A stretch of DNA of 30,749 bases from JBEAOO01 sp041164825 (GTDB lineage: Bacteria; Pseudomonadota; Gammaproteobacteria; Burkholderiales; Burkholderiaceae_C). Below the pieces are notes generated by a model. The model made no database searches. It was not told the origin of the DNA and saw only the letters and a program-made list of their open reading frames with translations. Of the stretch, positions 1 through 7,666 are shown piece after piece. The stretch spans positions 1-30,749 of the forward strand of contig JBEAOO010000083.1 of the NCBI GenBank assembly GCA_041164825.1. The letters run 5' to 3'. The number at the start of each line of letters is the position of its first letter. The first letter of the stretch is position 1. A program made the translations under genes and the position numbers.

Positions 1-663
1 GCCTACTTCATGGTCGACATGGCCCACTACGCTGGCCTGATCGCGGCTGGTGTGTACCCCAACCCGGTGCCGTTTGCCGACGTGGTGACCACCACCACCC
101 ACAAGACGCTGCGCGGCCCGCGCGGTGGCCTGATCCTGATGAAGGACGCCATCGCCAAGCAAATCAACAGCGCCATCTTCCCGGGCATCCAAGGTGGCCC
201 GCTGATGCACGTCATCGCCGCCAAGGCCGTGGCCTTCAAGGAAGCGCTGTCGCCCGAGTTCAAGGCCTACCAGCAGCAAGTGGTGAAGAACGCTGCCGTG
301 CTGGCCGAGACGCTGAAGGCACGCGGCCTGCGCATCGTCTCGGGTCGCACCGAGAGCCATGTGATGCTGGTCGATCTGCGCCCGAAGGGCCTGACCGGCA
401 AGGAAGCCGAAGCGCTGCTGGGCCTGGCCCACATGACCTGCAACAAGAACGGCATCCCGAACGACCCGCAAAAGCCGATGATCACCAGCGGCATCCGCCT
501 GGGCTCGCCGGCCATGACCACCCGCGGCTTCAAAGAAGAAGAATCGCGTCTGGTGGCCAACCTGATTGCCGATGTGCTCGACAACCCGCACGACGAGGCC
601 AACATCGCCGCCGTGCGCGCCAAGGTTGCAGCACTGACCAAGGACTTCCCGGTCTACCGTTGA
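1..663 (+). CDS. glyA: Serine hydroxymethyltransferase, C-terminal part (5' end outside window)
   Basis: PLP enzyme that interconverts serine and glycine while loading one-carbon units onto tetrahydrofolate, in the cytoplasm. The reading frame is open from base 1 and gives 220 residues, about half of the usual 415 or so. The first residues (AYFMVDMAHYAGL) fall near residue 195 of the E. coli enzyme. The block VVTTTTHKTLRGPRGG carries the PLP-binding lysine (codon at 103-105), and GIQGGPLMHVIAAKA, LTGKEAE and TSGIRLGSPAMTTRGF follow in family order, so the fold is complete to the C-terminus. The gene ends just before a strong terminator, and nrdR follows on the same strand, as is common in Burkholderiales. 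No frameshift or unusual residue is seen. Confidence 0.98.
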   Translation, partial: AYFMVDMAHYAGLIAAGVYPNPVPFADVVTTTTHKTLRGPRGGLILMKDAIAKQINSAIFPGIQGGPLMHVIAAKAVAFKEALSPEFKAYQQQVVKNAAVLAETLKARGLRIVSGRTESHVMLVDLRPKGLTGKEAEALLGLAHMTCNKNGIPNDPQKPMITSGIRLGSPAMTTRGFKEEESRLVANLIADVLDNPHDEANIAAVRAKVAALTKDFPVYR

Positions 664-680
664 GCCCTGCTTGACCCCTG

Positions 681-709
681 AAACGGGCCGCTGATTGCGG
701 CCCGTTTTT
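681..709 (+). terminator. Rho-independent terminator after glyA
   Basis: Perfect 10-bp stem: AAACGGGCCG (681-690) pairs with CGGCCCGTTT (698-707) around a 7-nt loop whose end bases can also pair. It runs into a T tract at 705-709. It lies 18 bases after the glyA stop and 32 bases before nrdR, so it should separate the two transcripts. Confidence 0.9.
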
Positions 710-741
710 CCATCCCAACCCACCCCCTCCTCCACCCGCCC

Positions 742-1185
742 ATGCGTTGCCCTTTCTGCAGCCACACCGACACCCAGGTCGTCGAGACCCGGGAGTCCGA
801 CGAAGGCGATGTGATTCGCCGTCGCCGGCGTTGCCACGGCTGCGAAAAGCGCTTCACCACCTACGAGCGGGCAGAAATCGCCCTGCCCAGCGTGGTGAAA
901 AAAGACGGCACTCGGGCCGACTTCGACATCAGCAAGCTGCGCGCCTCGATGAGCCTGGCGCTGCGCAAGCGCCCGGTGAGCGTGGAGCAGATCGACTCGG
1001 CGCTGGAAAGCATCCAGGACCAACTGCTCACCAGCGGCACGCGCGAAGTGCCGTCCAACAAGCTGGGCGAGTACGTGATGAGGGAGCTCAAGCGCATCGA
1101 TAAGGTCGCGTACGTGCGCTTCGCCTCGGTCTACCGCAGCTTCGAGGACGTGGACGAGTTCCGCAAACTGATCCGCGACATCTGA
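742..1185 (+). CDS. nrdR: Transcriptional repressor NrdR
   Basis: Repressor of ribonucleotide reductase operons that senses ATP/dATP. The 147 residues match the usual length of 145-165. The N-terminus is a zinc ribbon with Cys3, Cys6, Cys31 and Cys34 (MRCPFCSHTD and RCHGCEKRFTTYER). It is followed by a basic RRRRR stretch and an ATP-cone domain from about residue 49 (VKKDGTRADFDISKLR) to the C-terminus. There is no clear Shine-Dalgarno sequence before the ATG (the upstream run is C-rich), but the start is fixed by the zinc-ribbon alignment. Its place directly after glyA is the standard Burkholderiales order. Nothing unusual. Confidence 0.97.
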   Translation: MRCPFCSHTDTQVVETRESDEGDVIRRRRRCHGCEKRFTTYERAEIALPSVVKKDGTRADFDISKLRASMSLALRKRPVSVEQIDSALESIQDQLLTSGTREVPSNKLGEYVMRELKRIDKVAYVRFASVYRSFEDVDEFRKLIRDI

Positions 1186-1256
1186 GGCGGGCTGGCGTTC
1201 AAAAGCGCAAGTTGGCCATGGCTCTAGGGTCTTGGTTCTCGGCAAGTCGCTGCACT

Positions 1257-1418
1257 GGGCCTGAGTCCGCTTCTCGCTCGGAGGCCTCCCGTTGGAAGAT
1301 CGGCGCGAGGCCGGTGATGGGCCGGAGCGATGTGCTCCGTGTCCCCCGGACCCGCTGCGCGGGCTCTCCTCCTCTACCTGCGCACGTCGCCCCGGCCCAT
1401 CACCGCCCCAGCATCACC
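1257..1418 (+). repeat. Long-palindrome intergenic repeat, copy 1 (plus orientation), in the nrdR-fimT gap
   Basis: The 405-bp gap 1186-1590 contains no credible gene. Its centre is one of four related palindromic elements in the window. The arms GGTGATGGGCCGG (1313-1325) and CCGGCCCATCACC (1392-1404) are perfect complements, and pairing continues inward through CGATGTGC/GCGCACGTCG. The loop has an asymmetric order (CCCCCGGACCCGCTGCGC, then a TCCTCCTCTACC pyrimidine stretch) that orients the copies. Bases 1257-1312 align without gaps to 22307-22362 (copy 4) at roughly three quarters identity. Further on, 1515-1540 (CTCCTCCCTCCAGGGGAGG) can form a second short hairpin. Bases 1198-1222 match 19206-19230 (TTCAAAAGCGCRAGTTSGCC). 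Confidence 0.8.
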
Positions 1419-1590
1419 GGGACATGCGTCGTCACGGCATGCCACCACCGGTTCAGGGAGCCTGCCGCCGCCGAACGCAGGTCTGTCCCTCTGACGTGGG
1501 CCCCCTCTCAGCTCCTCCCTCCAGGGGAGGCGCCGGAGGCCATGGGCCACTAAGTTTGTCGCCTGACTGAACGACACAGGGAGGCGGACG

Positions 1591-2199
1591 ATGGCGACGC
1601 ACGATTTGGCACGGCGCGCGGTGCCCAAGGCTCAGCCCGCATCGGCTGCTGGTGGGCCGCGCATTTTTTTCCGCGGCATCACGCTGATCGAAACCCTGCT
1701 GGTGCTGGCCATCAGCGCCATCTTGCTCAGCGCCGCACTGCCCAATTGGGCGCAGTTTCTGCACACCCGCAGGCTGGAGCGCGTGGCGGGCGAGTTGCTG
1801 GCCGATTTGCAGTGGGTGCGCACCGAAGCCGTGATGCGCAACACGCCGCTGCGCATCAGCTTCCAAAGCCCCGCGTTTGGTGACTGCTATGTGGTGCACG
1901 GCGGACCCGCCAACAGCTGCACCTGCCGCGCCGACAACACCGCGCAATGCGACGCGGGCAGCCCGCTGCTCAAGACCGTGCAGCTGCAAGCCGCGGGCAC
2001 AGAGCGGGTGCAGCTGCGCAGCAACGCCAGCAACCTGCTGTTTGACCCCAGCCACGGCACCAGCACGCCCACCGGCACGCTGCGGGTAGTGAGCCCAGAC
2101 GGGCGCGAGGTGCGTCACATCGTCAACGTGATGGGCCGGGTGCGCTCGTGCTCGCCGGCCGAGGCGGCAAGCCATGCGGCGGGCCACGTGAACTGCTGA
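1591..2199 (+). CDS. FimT/GspH-like minor prepilin
   Basis: Type IV pilus or pseudopilus minor subunit inserted in the inner membrane and cleaved by prepilin peptidase. It has 202 residues. A basic 29-residue leader ends in FFRG, followed by the mature hydrophobic helix ITLIETLLVLAISAILLSAAL. The Gly at -1 and Glu at +5 are present; position +1 is Ile rather than the usual Phe. The globular part resembles GspH/FimT (RRLERVAGELLADLQWVRTEAVMRN) and has a Cys-rich segment (CTCRADNTAQC). The start is supported by a strong AGGGAGG at 1578-1584. It is the first gene of the minor-pilin operon; the next gene starts 78 bases on. fimT versus gspH naming is by context. Confidence 0.88.
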   Translation: MATHDLARRAVPKAQPASAAGGPRIFFRGITLIETLLVLAISAILLSAALPNWAQFLHTRRLERVAGELLADLQWVRTEAVMRNTPLRISFQSPAFGDCYVVHGGPANSCTCRADNTAQCDAGSPLLKTVQLQAAGTERVQLRSNASNLLFDPSHGTSTPTGTLRVVSPDGREVRHIVNVMGRVRSCSPAEAASHAAGHVNC

Positions 2200-2277
2200 C
2201 CTGCCAACAACAGCAACAACAAAGCCCCCACGCTCGGCGCCTTCGCACGCCTCGTCACCGCCTGCAAGAGGTCTTTC

Positions 2278-2736
2278 ATGCCGCTCACGCTGTCCGATTT
2301 GCCCACGCCGCGCCCATGGGGCTTCACACTGCTCGAAGTGATGGTGGCCATGGCCATCTCGGCCGTGCTCGCCACCGCGGCCTTGCCCAGCTTCCAACGC
2401 GCCATCCACAAGGCCCGGCGCGCCGATGCGCTGGTGGCGTTGGTGCGGGTGCAAACCGCACAAGCGCGCTATCGCGCCAACCACCGCAGCTATGGCAGTT
2501 TGACCGACATCCAACTGAGCAACACCAGTGCAGACGGCCACTACAAGCTGGCGCTGGAGCAACCGGCCGCCACCGGCTATGTCGTGCTGGCGCAAGCCAC
2601 CGGCGCGCAAGCGGCTGACACCGAGTGCCGCCACTTGCGGCTCACCGTGGACGGCACACAGCTGCTGATGGCCTCGGGCAGCGACGCCGGCACGGCCAAC
2701 CCCCCGCAGCTCAACCGCAGCTGCTGGGCCCGGTGA
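2278..2736 (+). CDS. PilE-like minor pilin
   Basis: Type IV pilin-like protein of 152 residues. The short leader ends at Gly15, followed by the classic FTLLEVMVAMAISAVLATAAL helix with Glu at +5. The segment after the helix (FQRAIHKARRADALVALVRVQTAQARYRANHRSYGSL) is the PilE/ComP-type alpha-1 to loop region. Two Cys near the C-terminus (TECRHL and NRSCW) likely form the D-region disulfide. An AAGAGG at 2266-2271 supports the start. The stop codon overlaps the pilW start (TGATG at 2734-2738), so translation is probably coupled. In most Burkholderiales operons pilE comes last, after pilY1; here it is second. Confidence 0.88.
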   Translation: MPLTLSDLPTPRPWGFTLLEVMVAMAISAVLATAALPSFQRAIHKARRADALVALVRVQTAQARYRANHRSYGSLTDIQLSNTSADGHYKLALEQPAATGYVVLAQATGAQAADTECRHLRLTVDGTQLLMASGSDAGTANPPQLNRSCWAR

Positions 2737-3452
2737 TGACTCGGCCCACCTCCACCCCGCGCCGCTCGGCCAGCGCGGCGCACCGACGCCGGGCGCGCGG
2801 CGCCTCGCTGCTTGAATTACTGGTGGCCAGCACCCTGGGCCTGCTGCTGATGTCGGTGTGCATCACCTTGTTTGTGCAAGTGCTGCGTGAACACCGCTCG
2901 GCCTTGCACGAAGCGCGCTTGATGCAAGACCTGCGCAGCGCCATCGACATCGTCGCGCGCGACCTGCGCCGCGCTGGCGGCTGGGGTGCGGCCGAGCGCG
3001 CCACCTTCTGGAGCAGCAATGCCCGCCCGCTCGACAACCCCTACGGCGCCCAAACGCCCGCCTCCGCCCCAGCGGCGCTCGCCAGCTTCAACTACAGCCG
3101 CGACCCCACCGAAAACAACCAACTCGACAGCGACGAGGCGTTTGGCGTGCGGCTGCGCAACGGCGCCATCGAGCTGATGCTCGGCCAAGGCAACTGGCAG
3201 GCTCTCACCGACAGCGGCACGCTCAAACTCACGGACCTGCGCATCACGCCCACGGTTCACGAGGTGTCGCTGGCCAGCTTGTGCACCCAAGCCTGCGCCG
3301 CCAGCGCGCCCGATTGCCCGCCGCGGCAAACCGTGCGCAGCGTGCTGGTGGAGCTCAGCGGCGCCTCGTCGCTCGACCCGAGCGTGACACGCAGCCTGCG
3401 GGCACGGGTGCGGGTGCGCAACGACACCGTCTCGGGACGCTGCCCCGCATGA
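2736..3452 (+). CDS. pilW: Minor pilin PilW
   Basis: Minor pilin needed to prime pilus assembly together with the FimT/V/X/E subunits. It has 238 residues from the ATG that overlaps the pilE stop. A basic Arg/Ser/Ala leader ends at Gly22. The mature part begins ASLLELLVASTLGLLLMSVCIT with Glu at +5. The region after the helix (LMQDLRSAIDIVARDLRRAGGWG) is characteristic of PilW, which shares an R-x-AGYWG-like segment. Further features are an NQLDSDEAFGVRLRNGAIEL stretch and paired cysteines (CTQAC and DCPP). The stop overlaps the pilX start (ATGA at 3449-3452). Confidence 0.93.
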   Translation: MTRPTSTPRRSASAAHRRRARGASLLELLVASTLGLLLMSVCITLFVQVLREHRSALHEARLMQDLRSAIDIVARDLRRAGGWGAAERATFWSSNARPLDNPYGAQTPASAPAALASFNYSRDPTENNQLDSDEAFGVRLRNGAIELMLGQGNWQALTDSGTLKLTDLRITPTVHEVSLASLCTQACAASAPDCPPRQTVRSVLVELSGASSLDPSVTRSLRARVRVRNDTVSGRCPA

Positions 3453-4861
3453 GCACCGCCGCCTGCCCACGCTGTGGCCCGCAAGTGCGCTTGCAACCGC
3501 ACCCGCGCCCACACCGGCAACAAGCGCCGCAACAGCCGCCAAAGCAGCAGCGCGGCGTCACCACCTTGGTGGTCACACTGGTGCTGCTGCTCGCCCTCGC
3601 CTTGCTCACTGGCCAAGCCCACCGCGGTTTGATGATGGAGCAACGCTCATCGGCCAACCAACTGCACGCCACCCAAGCCTTTGAAGCCGCTGAGGCCGGC
3701 TTGGCCTGGGCGCAGGCGCAACTCAACCATGCGGGCGGCGTCAACAGCGCCTGCCAGCCCAACACGCGCGACAGCGCCCAAGCCGACAACGGCAACTTCA
3801 GCGACCGCATGCTCAGCTGGCAGGCGCCAGGCCAAGGCAAACCCCAAACCCAAACCCAAACTCAAGCGCCAGGACTGCACGTGCGCACACGCGTCGAGGG
3901 CGGCACCACACGCCCACTGCGCGCCGCCTGCGCCGCCCAAGCCGATGGCGGCTGGCGCTGCGACTGCCCCGACCAAGCCGAACCCACGTGGCCCGCGCCC
4001 GCCGACACCATCGCCCGGCCCGGCTTCATCGTCCAGTTCAGCGACGGCCCGGTGCGGGGCACCCTGCGTCTCAGCGTCACCGGCTGCCATGAGGCCAGCA
4101 CCCACTGCAGCCCCGAGCAGCCACCTGCGGGCGAATCGCGTGCCGAACTCAGCCTGCTGCTCGGCCTGGTGCCGGCGCTGCTGCGTGCCCCCGCTGCGCC
4201 GCTGACCACACGGCAAGACATCCAAGCCGGCACCGCCGCCTTGGGCCTGCACAACACGCAACCCCAAGCCGGCGGGCTGCTGGCCCACGCGGGCGGCGAC
4301 ATCCAGGCCGACGGTGCCCGGCTCGACACGGTGGCTGGCGAGCCCGGCGCGCTGGCGCTGGCCGCCCACGACACCACGCTGGCGGCGCTGGCACCCGACG
4401 CGCTGTTCATCACCCACTTCGGCCTCGACCGCGCGCGCTGGGTCCACCAGCCCGCCGTGCGCAGCCTGCCCTGCGCGGTCGACTGCAGCGCCGCACTCAG
4501 CCAGGCCGTGGCAAACGGCGACACGCTCATCCACCTGCAAGGCGACGCGCAACTGCAGGGCCCGCTCAGCCTGGGCACCGCCGAGCGGCCGTTGTTGCTG
4601 GTGGTAGACGGCAGCGCGCACTTGGCCGGCGGGGTGCAACTGCAGGGCCTGCTGTATGCCCGCGAGATCCAGTGGCAAACCGGCCCCGGCCCGGGCCCAG
4701 GCCTGGTGCGTGGCGCGCTCATCAGCGAAGGCGGCTACGGCGGCACCGGCGCGCCCGACCTGGTCTGGGATCGCGCCGTGCTCGACATGCTGCGCGGCCG
4801 CTGGGGCACCTGGGCGCCCGTGCCCGGTGGTTGGAGCGACCTGAAAGGTGTCACACCATGA
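3449..4861 (+). CDS. pilX: PilX-like minor pilin, unusually long
   Basis: 470 residues. A Gln/Pro/Arg-rich leader is followed by a hydrophobic segment (RGVTTLVVTLVLLLALALLTG, about residues 36-56) and then LMMEQRSSANQLHATQAFEAAEAGLAWA. That last segment is the PilX N-terminal signature; as in other PilX proteins, the +5 Glu is missing. Most PilX proteins are 150-250 residues. This one carries a long C-terminal part rich in Gly, Ala, Leu and Gln, including QAGGLLAHAGGDIQADGARL and LLLVVDGSAHLAGGVQLQGLLYA, which looks beta-rich. A PQTQTQTQ run is encoded by a hexamer repeat (3840-3869). It overlaps pilW and pilV by ATGA. The start was chosen by this overlap; the open frame itself extends further upstream. 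Confidence 0.85.
   Translation: MSTAACPRCGPQVRLQPHPRPHRQQAPQQPPKQQRGVTTLVVTLVLLLALALLTGQAHRGLMMEQRSSANQLHATQAFEAAEAGLAWAQAQLNHAGGVNSACQPNTRDSAQADNGNFSDRMLSWQAPGQGKPQTQTQTQAPGLHVRTRVEGGTTRPLRAACAAQADGGWRCDCPDQAEPTWPAPADTIARPGFIVQFSDGPVRGTLRLSVTGCHEASTHCSPEQPPAGESRAELSLLLGLVPALLRAPAAPLTTRQDIQAGTAALGLHNTQPQAGGLLAHAGGDIQADGARLDTVAGEPGALALAAHDTTLAALAPDALFITHFGLDRARWVHQPAVRSLPCAVDCSAALSQAVANGDTLIHLQGDAQLQGPLSLGTAERPLLLVVDGSAHLAGGVQLQGLLYAREIQWQTGPGPGPGLVRGALISEGGYGGTGAPDLVWDRAVLDMLRGRWGTWAPVPGGWSDLKGVTP
3840..3869 (+). repeat. Hexamer tandem repeat (CCCAAA)n inside pilX
   Basis: Three exact CCCAAA units (3843-3860) flanked by imperfect ones. It is in frame and encodes alternating Gln-Thr (PQTQTQTQA). 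The unit is a multiple of three, so copy-number change would alter protein length without a frameshift. Confidence 0.75.
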
Positions 4862-6225
4862 ACGACAGGCGCCAAGCCACCGTCGCAGCCCCCACCCCGC
4901 CCGCCAAGTCGCGGCACCGTTGCGGGTGCTGCTGCGGCAACCTGCACCGCCAACGCCAACGCCACCACCCCGTTGGGCACAGCGGCACCTCGCTGTTGGA
5001 GGTGTTGGTCTCGCTGCTGGTGCTGGCCGTGGGTCTGCTGGGCCTGGCCAAGTGGCAGGTGCAGGGTCGGCACGAGGCCGACATCGCCCGCCAACGCAGC
5101 GAGGCCACGCGGCTGGCGCAAGAAGACCTGGAAACCGCGCGCGCCTACGCCAGCGTGCAAGCGGCGGCGGCCTCTGGCGCGCCCAGCTTCGATGCGCTCG
5201 GCAGCCGCACCGCCACCAGCCAAGCCGAAGCCAGCCCGAACACCGAGTTCACCCTGCAGCGCCAGGCGCCGGCAGACGCGGCCCTGCCCCTCAAGTGGCC
5301 CGCGCTCAGCGTGGCCTGGGCCGACCACCAAGGCGGCTCACAAGACCTGCAGCTGGCCACCGCCCTGGCCGCCATTGACCCCGCGTGGTCGGGCGCGCTG
5401 GTGGTGCAAAACGCCCGCCAGCGCACCCCCGGCCGTGGCGGCCGCGCGCCGGGCCTGCCCCCCATCAGCGTGCGCAAGCTGGGCGATGGCCGCAGCGCCT
5501 TCAAGCCCAGCAGCGACGCCACCGTGGCCTGGGTGGCCGACACGGTCACAGGCCAGATCCTCTCGGTGTGCGACAACGGTATCCAGGCCATGCAACAGGT
5601 CGACGACATCCCCGCCGCCCTGCTCACCGATTGCCACGACGCACCGGGCCAACTGCTCACCGGCCTGCTGCGCTGGAGCCTGGCCGTGCCACCCAGCCTC
5701 AACGCAGCCAACGACCTGCCGCTGGCCCTGCAAATGAAGGTGCAAACCACCGGCGGCCCCTACCCCGCCGCGCCGGTGTGCGTGAGCGAGGCCAAAAAGC
5801 TGGTGCGCTTCAACACCGCCGTGGGGCCCACCACGGTGGAGGTGCCGCTGCTGGCCGAACCCGGATTTTTGGGCCAAGGCGCGTGGACGGCGCTGGGCGA
5901 GCGCTACGTGCGCTACCTCTGCCTCGTCAGCCCGGCGGGTACACCCCCGAGTTGGTCGGGGCGCAGCACGGTGCTGCCTCAGGGTTGGGGCATCGGCACC
6001 GCCGCCACGCAGTACAAGGTGTGCCGCATCACCACCGACCTCGATGGCAGCGGCGCCATCGACCACAACGACGAACACCCCAGCAGCTACAGCGCCGTCG
6101 ACAGCCTGCTCTCCGGTCAAAATTTTCTTGTCATCCGCGGCGATCAAGGCTGCCCGGGTGCCGCCGCTGCAGGCCCCACCGGCGCGCTCACGCCGGCCAG
6201 CAGCACGGTTCAACATCAGCCATGA
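4858..6225 (+). CDS. pilV: Minor pilin PilV, extended, with an EF-hand-like loop
   Basis: 455 residues, starting at the ATG that overlaps the pilX stop. The 43-residue leader is long and holds a cysteine cluster (CGCCCG, residues 22-27). Cleavage is predicted after Gly43, followed by TSLLEVLVSLLVLAVGLLGLAKWQ with Glu at +5. The next segment (RHEADIARQRSEATRLAQEDLETARAYAS) is typical of PilV. PilV proteins are usually about 150-200 residues, so the long C-terminal region is extra. Residues 394-405 (DLDGSGAIDHND) match a calcium-binding EF-hand or dockerin-type loop, with acidic or Ser ligands at positions 1, 3, 5, 9 and 12. It is the last gene of the operon. No pilY1 follows, and ribD begins 29 bases later. 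Confidence 0.87.
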   Translation: MNDRRQATVAAPTPPAKSRHRCGCCCGNLHRQRQRHHPVGHSGTSLLEVLVSLLVLAVGLLGLAKWQVQGRHEADIARQRSEATRLAQEDLETARAYASVQAAAASGAPSFDALGSRTATSQAEASPNTEFTLQRQAPADAALPLKWPALSVAWADHQGGSQDLQLATALAAIDPAWSGALVVQNARQRTPGRGGRAPGLPPISVRKLGDGRSAFKPSSDATVAWVADTVTGQILSVCDNGIQAMQQVDDIPAALLTDCHDAPGQLLTGLLRWSLAVPPSLNAANDLPLALQMKVQTTGGPYPAAPVCVSEAKKLVRFNTAVGPTTVEVPLLAEPGFLGQGAWTALGERYVRYLCLVSPAGTPPSWSGRSTVLPQGWGIGTAATQYKVCRITTDLDGSGAIDHNDEHPSSYSAVDSLLSGQNFLVIRGDQGCPGAAAAGPTGALTPASSTVQHQP

Positions 6226-6254
6226 TGCGCGGCTGAGATCCACCCCGCTCGACC

Positions 6255-7370
6255 ATGCCCACCCTGCCCACCCACCTCCTCACCCCCTTGTTCGCCGACA
6301 CCGTGGCGCTCGCCCGCTTAGGGCTCGCGCTGACCGAGCCCAACCCGCGCGTGGGTTGCTTGCTGCTGGCGCCCGATGGCCGCGTGGTGGGCCGAGGCCA
6401 CACGCAGCCAGTGGGTGGCCCCCATGCCGAAGTGATGGCGCTGCGCGACGCCGCCGCCGAGGGCGAAAGCACGCTCGGCGCCATCGCCATCGTCTCGCTC
6501 GAACCCTGCGCCCACCAAGGCCGCACGCCGCCCTGCTGCGACGCCCTGGTGGCCGCGGGCGTGGCCGAGGTGCACGTGGCCCTGCAAGACCCCAACCCGC
6601 TGGTGGCCGGCCAAGGCTCGGCGCGGCTGCGCGCCGCCGGGGTGCGGGTGTTCGATTGGCCCGCTGGCCCGGCGCGCGACGAGGCGGAGTACCTCAACAT
6701 CGGCTTTTTGTCGCGCATGCGCCGCGGCCGGCCCTGGGTGCGGCTGAAGGTGGCCATCACGCTCGATGGCCGCACCGCCCTGCCCGACGGCCGCAGCCAA
6801 TGGATCACCGGCGAGGCCGCGCGCACCGATGGCCACGCCTGGCGCCGGCGCGCGGGCGCCACGCTCACCGGCGTGGGCACCGTGCGCGACGACAACCCGC
6901 GCCTGGACGTGCGCCTGGTGCCCACGCCGCGCCAGCCGCTGCGCGTGATCGTCGATTCGCGGCTGGAGACGCCGCCCGACGCACGCATCCTGCAAGCCCC
7001 CGGCGGCGCCCTGATTTTTGCCGCACAGCCTCACATCGAGCGCCAGGCCGAGTTGATGCTGCGCGGCGCCGAGGTCGCCTATTGCGCCAACCCGCAAGGC
7101 AAGGTCGACCTGGCCGAGATGCTGAACGAGCTCGGCCGGCGCGGCATCAACGAGCTGCACGTGGAGGCCGGGCACCAGCTCAATGGCTCGTTCGTGCGCG
7201 AGGGCTTGGTGGACGAATACCTGGTGTACGTGGCGCCCAAGCTGCTCGGCCTGGGTTTGCCGCTGGCCAGTTTGGGGCCACTGGCAGCGCTGAGCGAGGC
7301 GCCCGCGCTGGCGTTCCACAGCGTCACGCCCATCGGCGACGACTTGCGCTTGCTGCTGCGCCCGCGCTGA
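6255..7370 (+). CDS. ribD: Bifunctional pyrimidine deaminase/reductase RibD
   Basis: Catalyses deamination and NADPH-dependent reduction in riboflavin synthesis, in the cytoplasm. It has 371 residues, the normal length. The N-terminal deaminase domain has the zinc site PHAE (His57 and catalytic Glu59) and PC-x3-GRTPPC (Cys85 and Cys94). The C-terminal reductase domain begins near residue 158 (PWVRLKVAITLDGRTALPDG, then SQWITGEAAR), with GVGTVRDDNPRL and the late ELHVEAGHQLNGSF motif. It starts 29 bases after pilV with no visible promoter, so it may be read through from the pilin operon or from a promoter inside pilV. No FMN riboswitch was seen upstream. Confidence 0.96.
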   Translation: MPTLPTHLLTPLFADTVALARLGLALTEPNPRVGCLLLAPDGRVVGRGHTQPVGGPHAEVMALRDAAAEGESTLGAIAIVSLEPCAHQGRTPPCCDALVAAGVAEVHVALQDPNPLVAGQGSARLRAAGVRVFDWPAGPARDEAEYLNIGFLSRMRRGRPWVRLKVAITLDGRTALPDGRSQWITGEAARTDGHAWRRRAGATLTGVGTVRDDNPRLDVRLVPTPRQPLRVIVDSRLETPPDARILQAPGGALIFAAQPHIERQAELMLRGAEVAYCANPQGKVDLAEMLNELGRRGINELHVEAGHQLNGSFVREGLVDEYLVYVAPKLLGLGLPLASLGPLAALSEAPALAFHSVTPIGDDLRLLLRPR

Positions 7371-7400
7371 GCGGCAAACGCGGCGCCAGCCGCCGCTCCA

Positions 7401-7448
7401 CACCCCATCCGGCAGCCCATCGCGGCACCCATCTCTGCACCCATCTCG
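7401..7448. repeat. 12-bp tandem repeat in the ribD-ribB gap
   Basis: Four degenerate 12-bp units with a shared CACCCATC core, at 7401-7412, 7413-7424, 7425-7436 and 7437-7448. The last two differ at a single base. They lie in the 296-bp non-coding gap between ribD and ribB. That gap is where many Burkholderiales keep the riboflavin synthase gene, and no such gene is present here. The rest of the gap is C-rich sequence with the small palindrome listed next. Confidence 0.6.
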
Positions 7449-7582
7449 GCCGCAAATGCGGGCCACAACGCCAACCCCTCGCGCGCGTTGCAGGCGGCAT
7501 CAGTCAGGCTGGCGCGGCGGCGTTGGCGCCCGCCCACGCCGCCGCCAGCCCCCCCACGCCGCCCGGCCCGCCCCAAACTGCG

Positions 7583-7597
7583 ACAATCACCGATTGT
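7583..7597. promoter_or_regulatory. Short perfect inverted repeat upstream of ribB
   Basis: ACAATC-ACC-GATTGT, a perfect 6-bp inverted repeat 70 bases before the ribB start, in the only A/T-rich patch of an otherwise GC-rich gap. It could be an operator or part of a promoter (the left half contains a GACAAT that resembles a -10 box), but there is no second line of evidence. It is not an FMN riboswitch: the conserved RFN blocks are absent. Confidence 0.3.
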
Positions 7598-7666
7598 TCA
7601 CGGCTGCGCCGCGTGCGCGCCACACCGGCCATCCACCGGCCCTCAACGCTCTTTGGCTCGCTTTCC

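Noticed and set aside
1453..2634. 393-codon minus-strand frame over fimT/pilE
   Set aside because: Overlaps two clear prepilin genes and has a composition biased to Ala/Gly/His/Gln.
7371..7666. FMN riboswitch before ribB
   Set aside because: The conserved RFN sequence blocks could not be found in this gap or before ribD.
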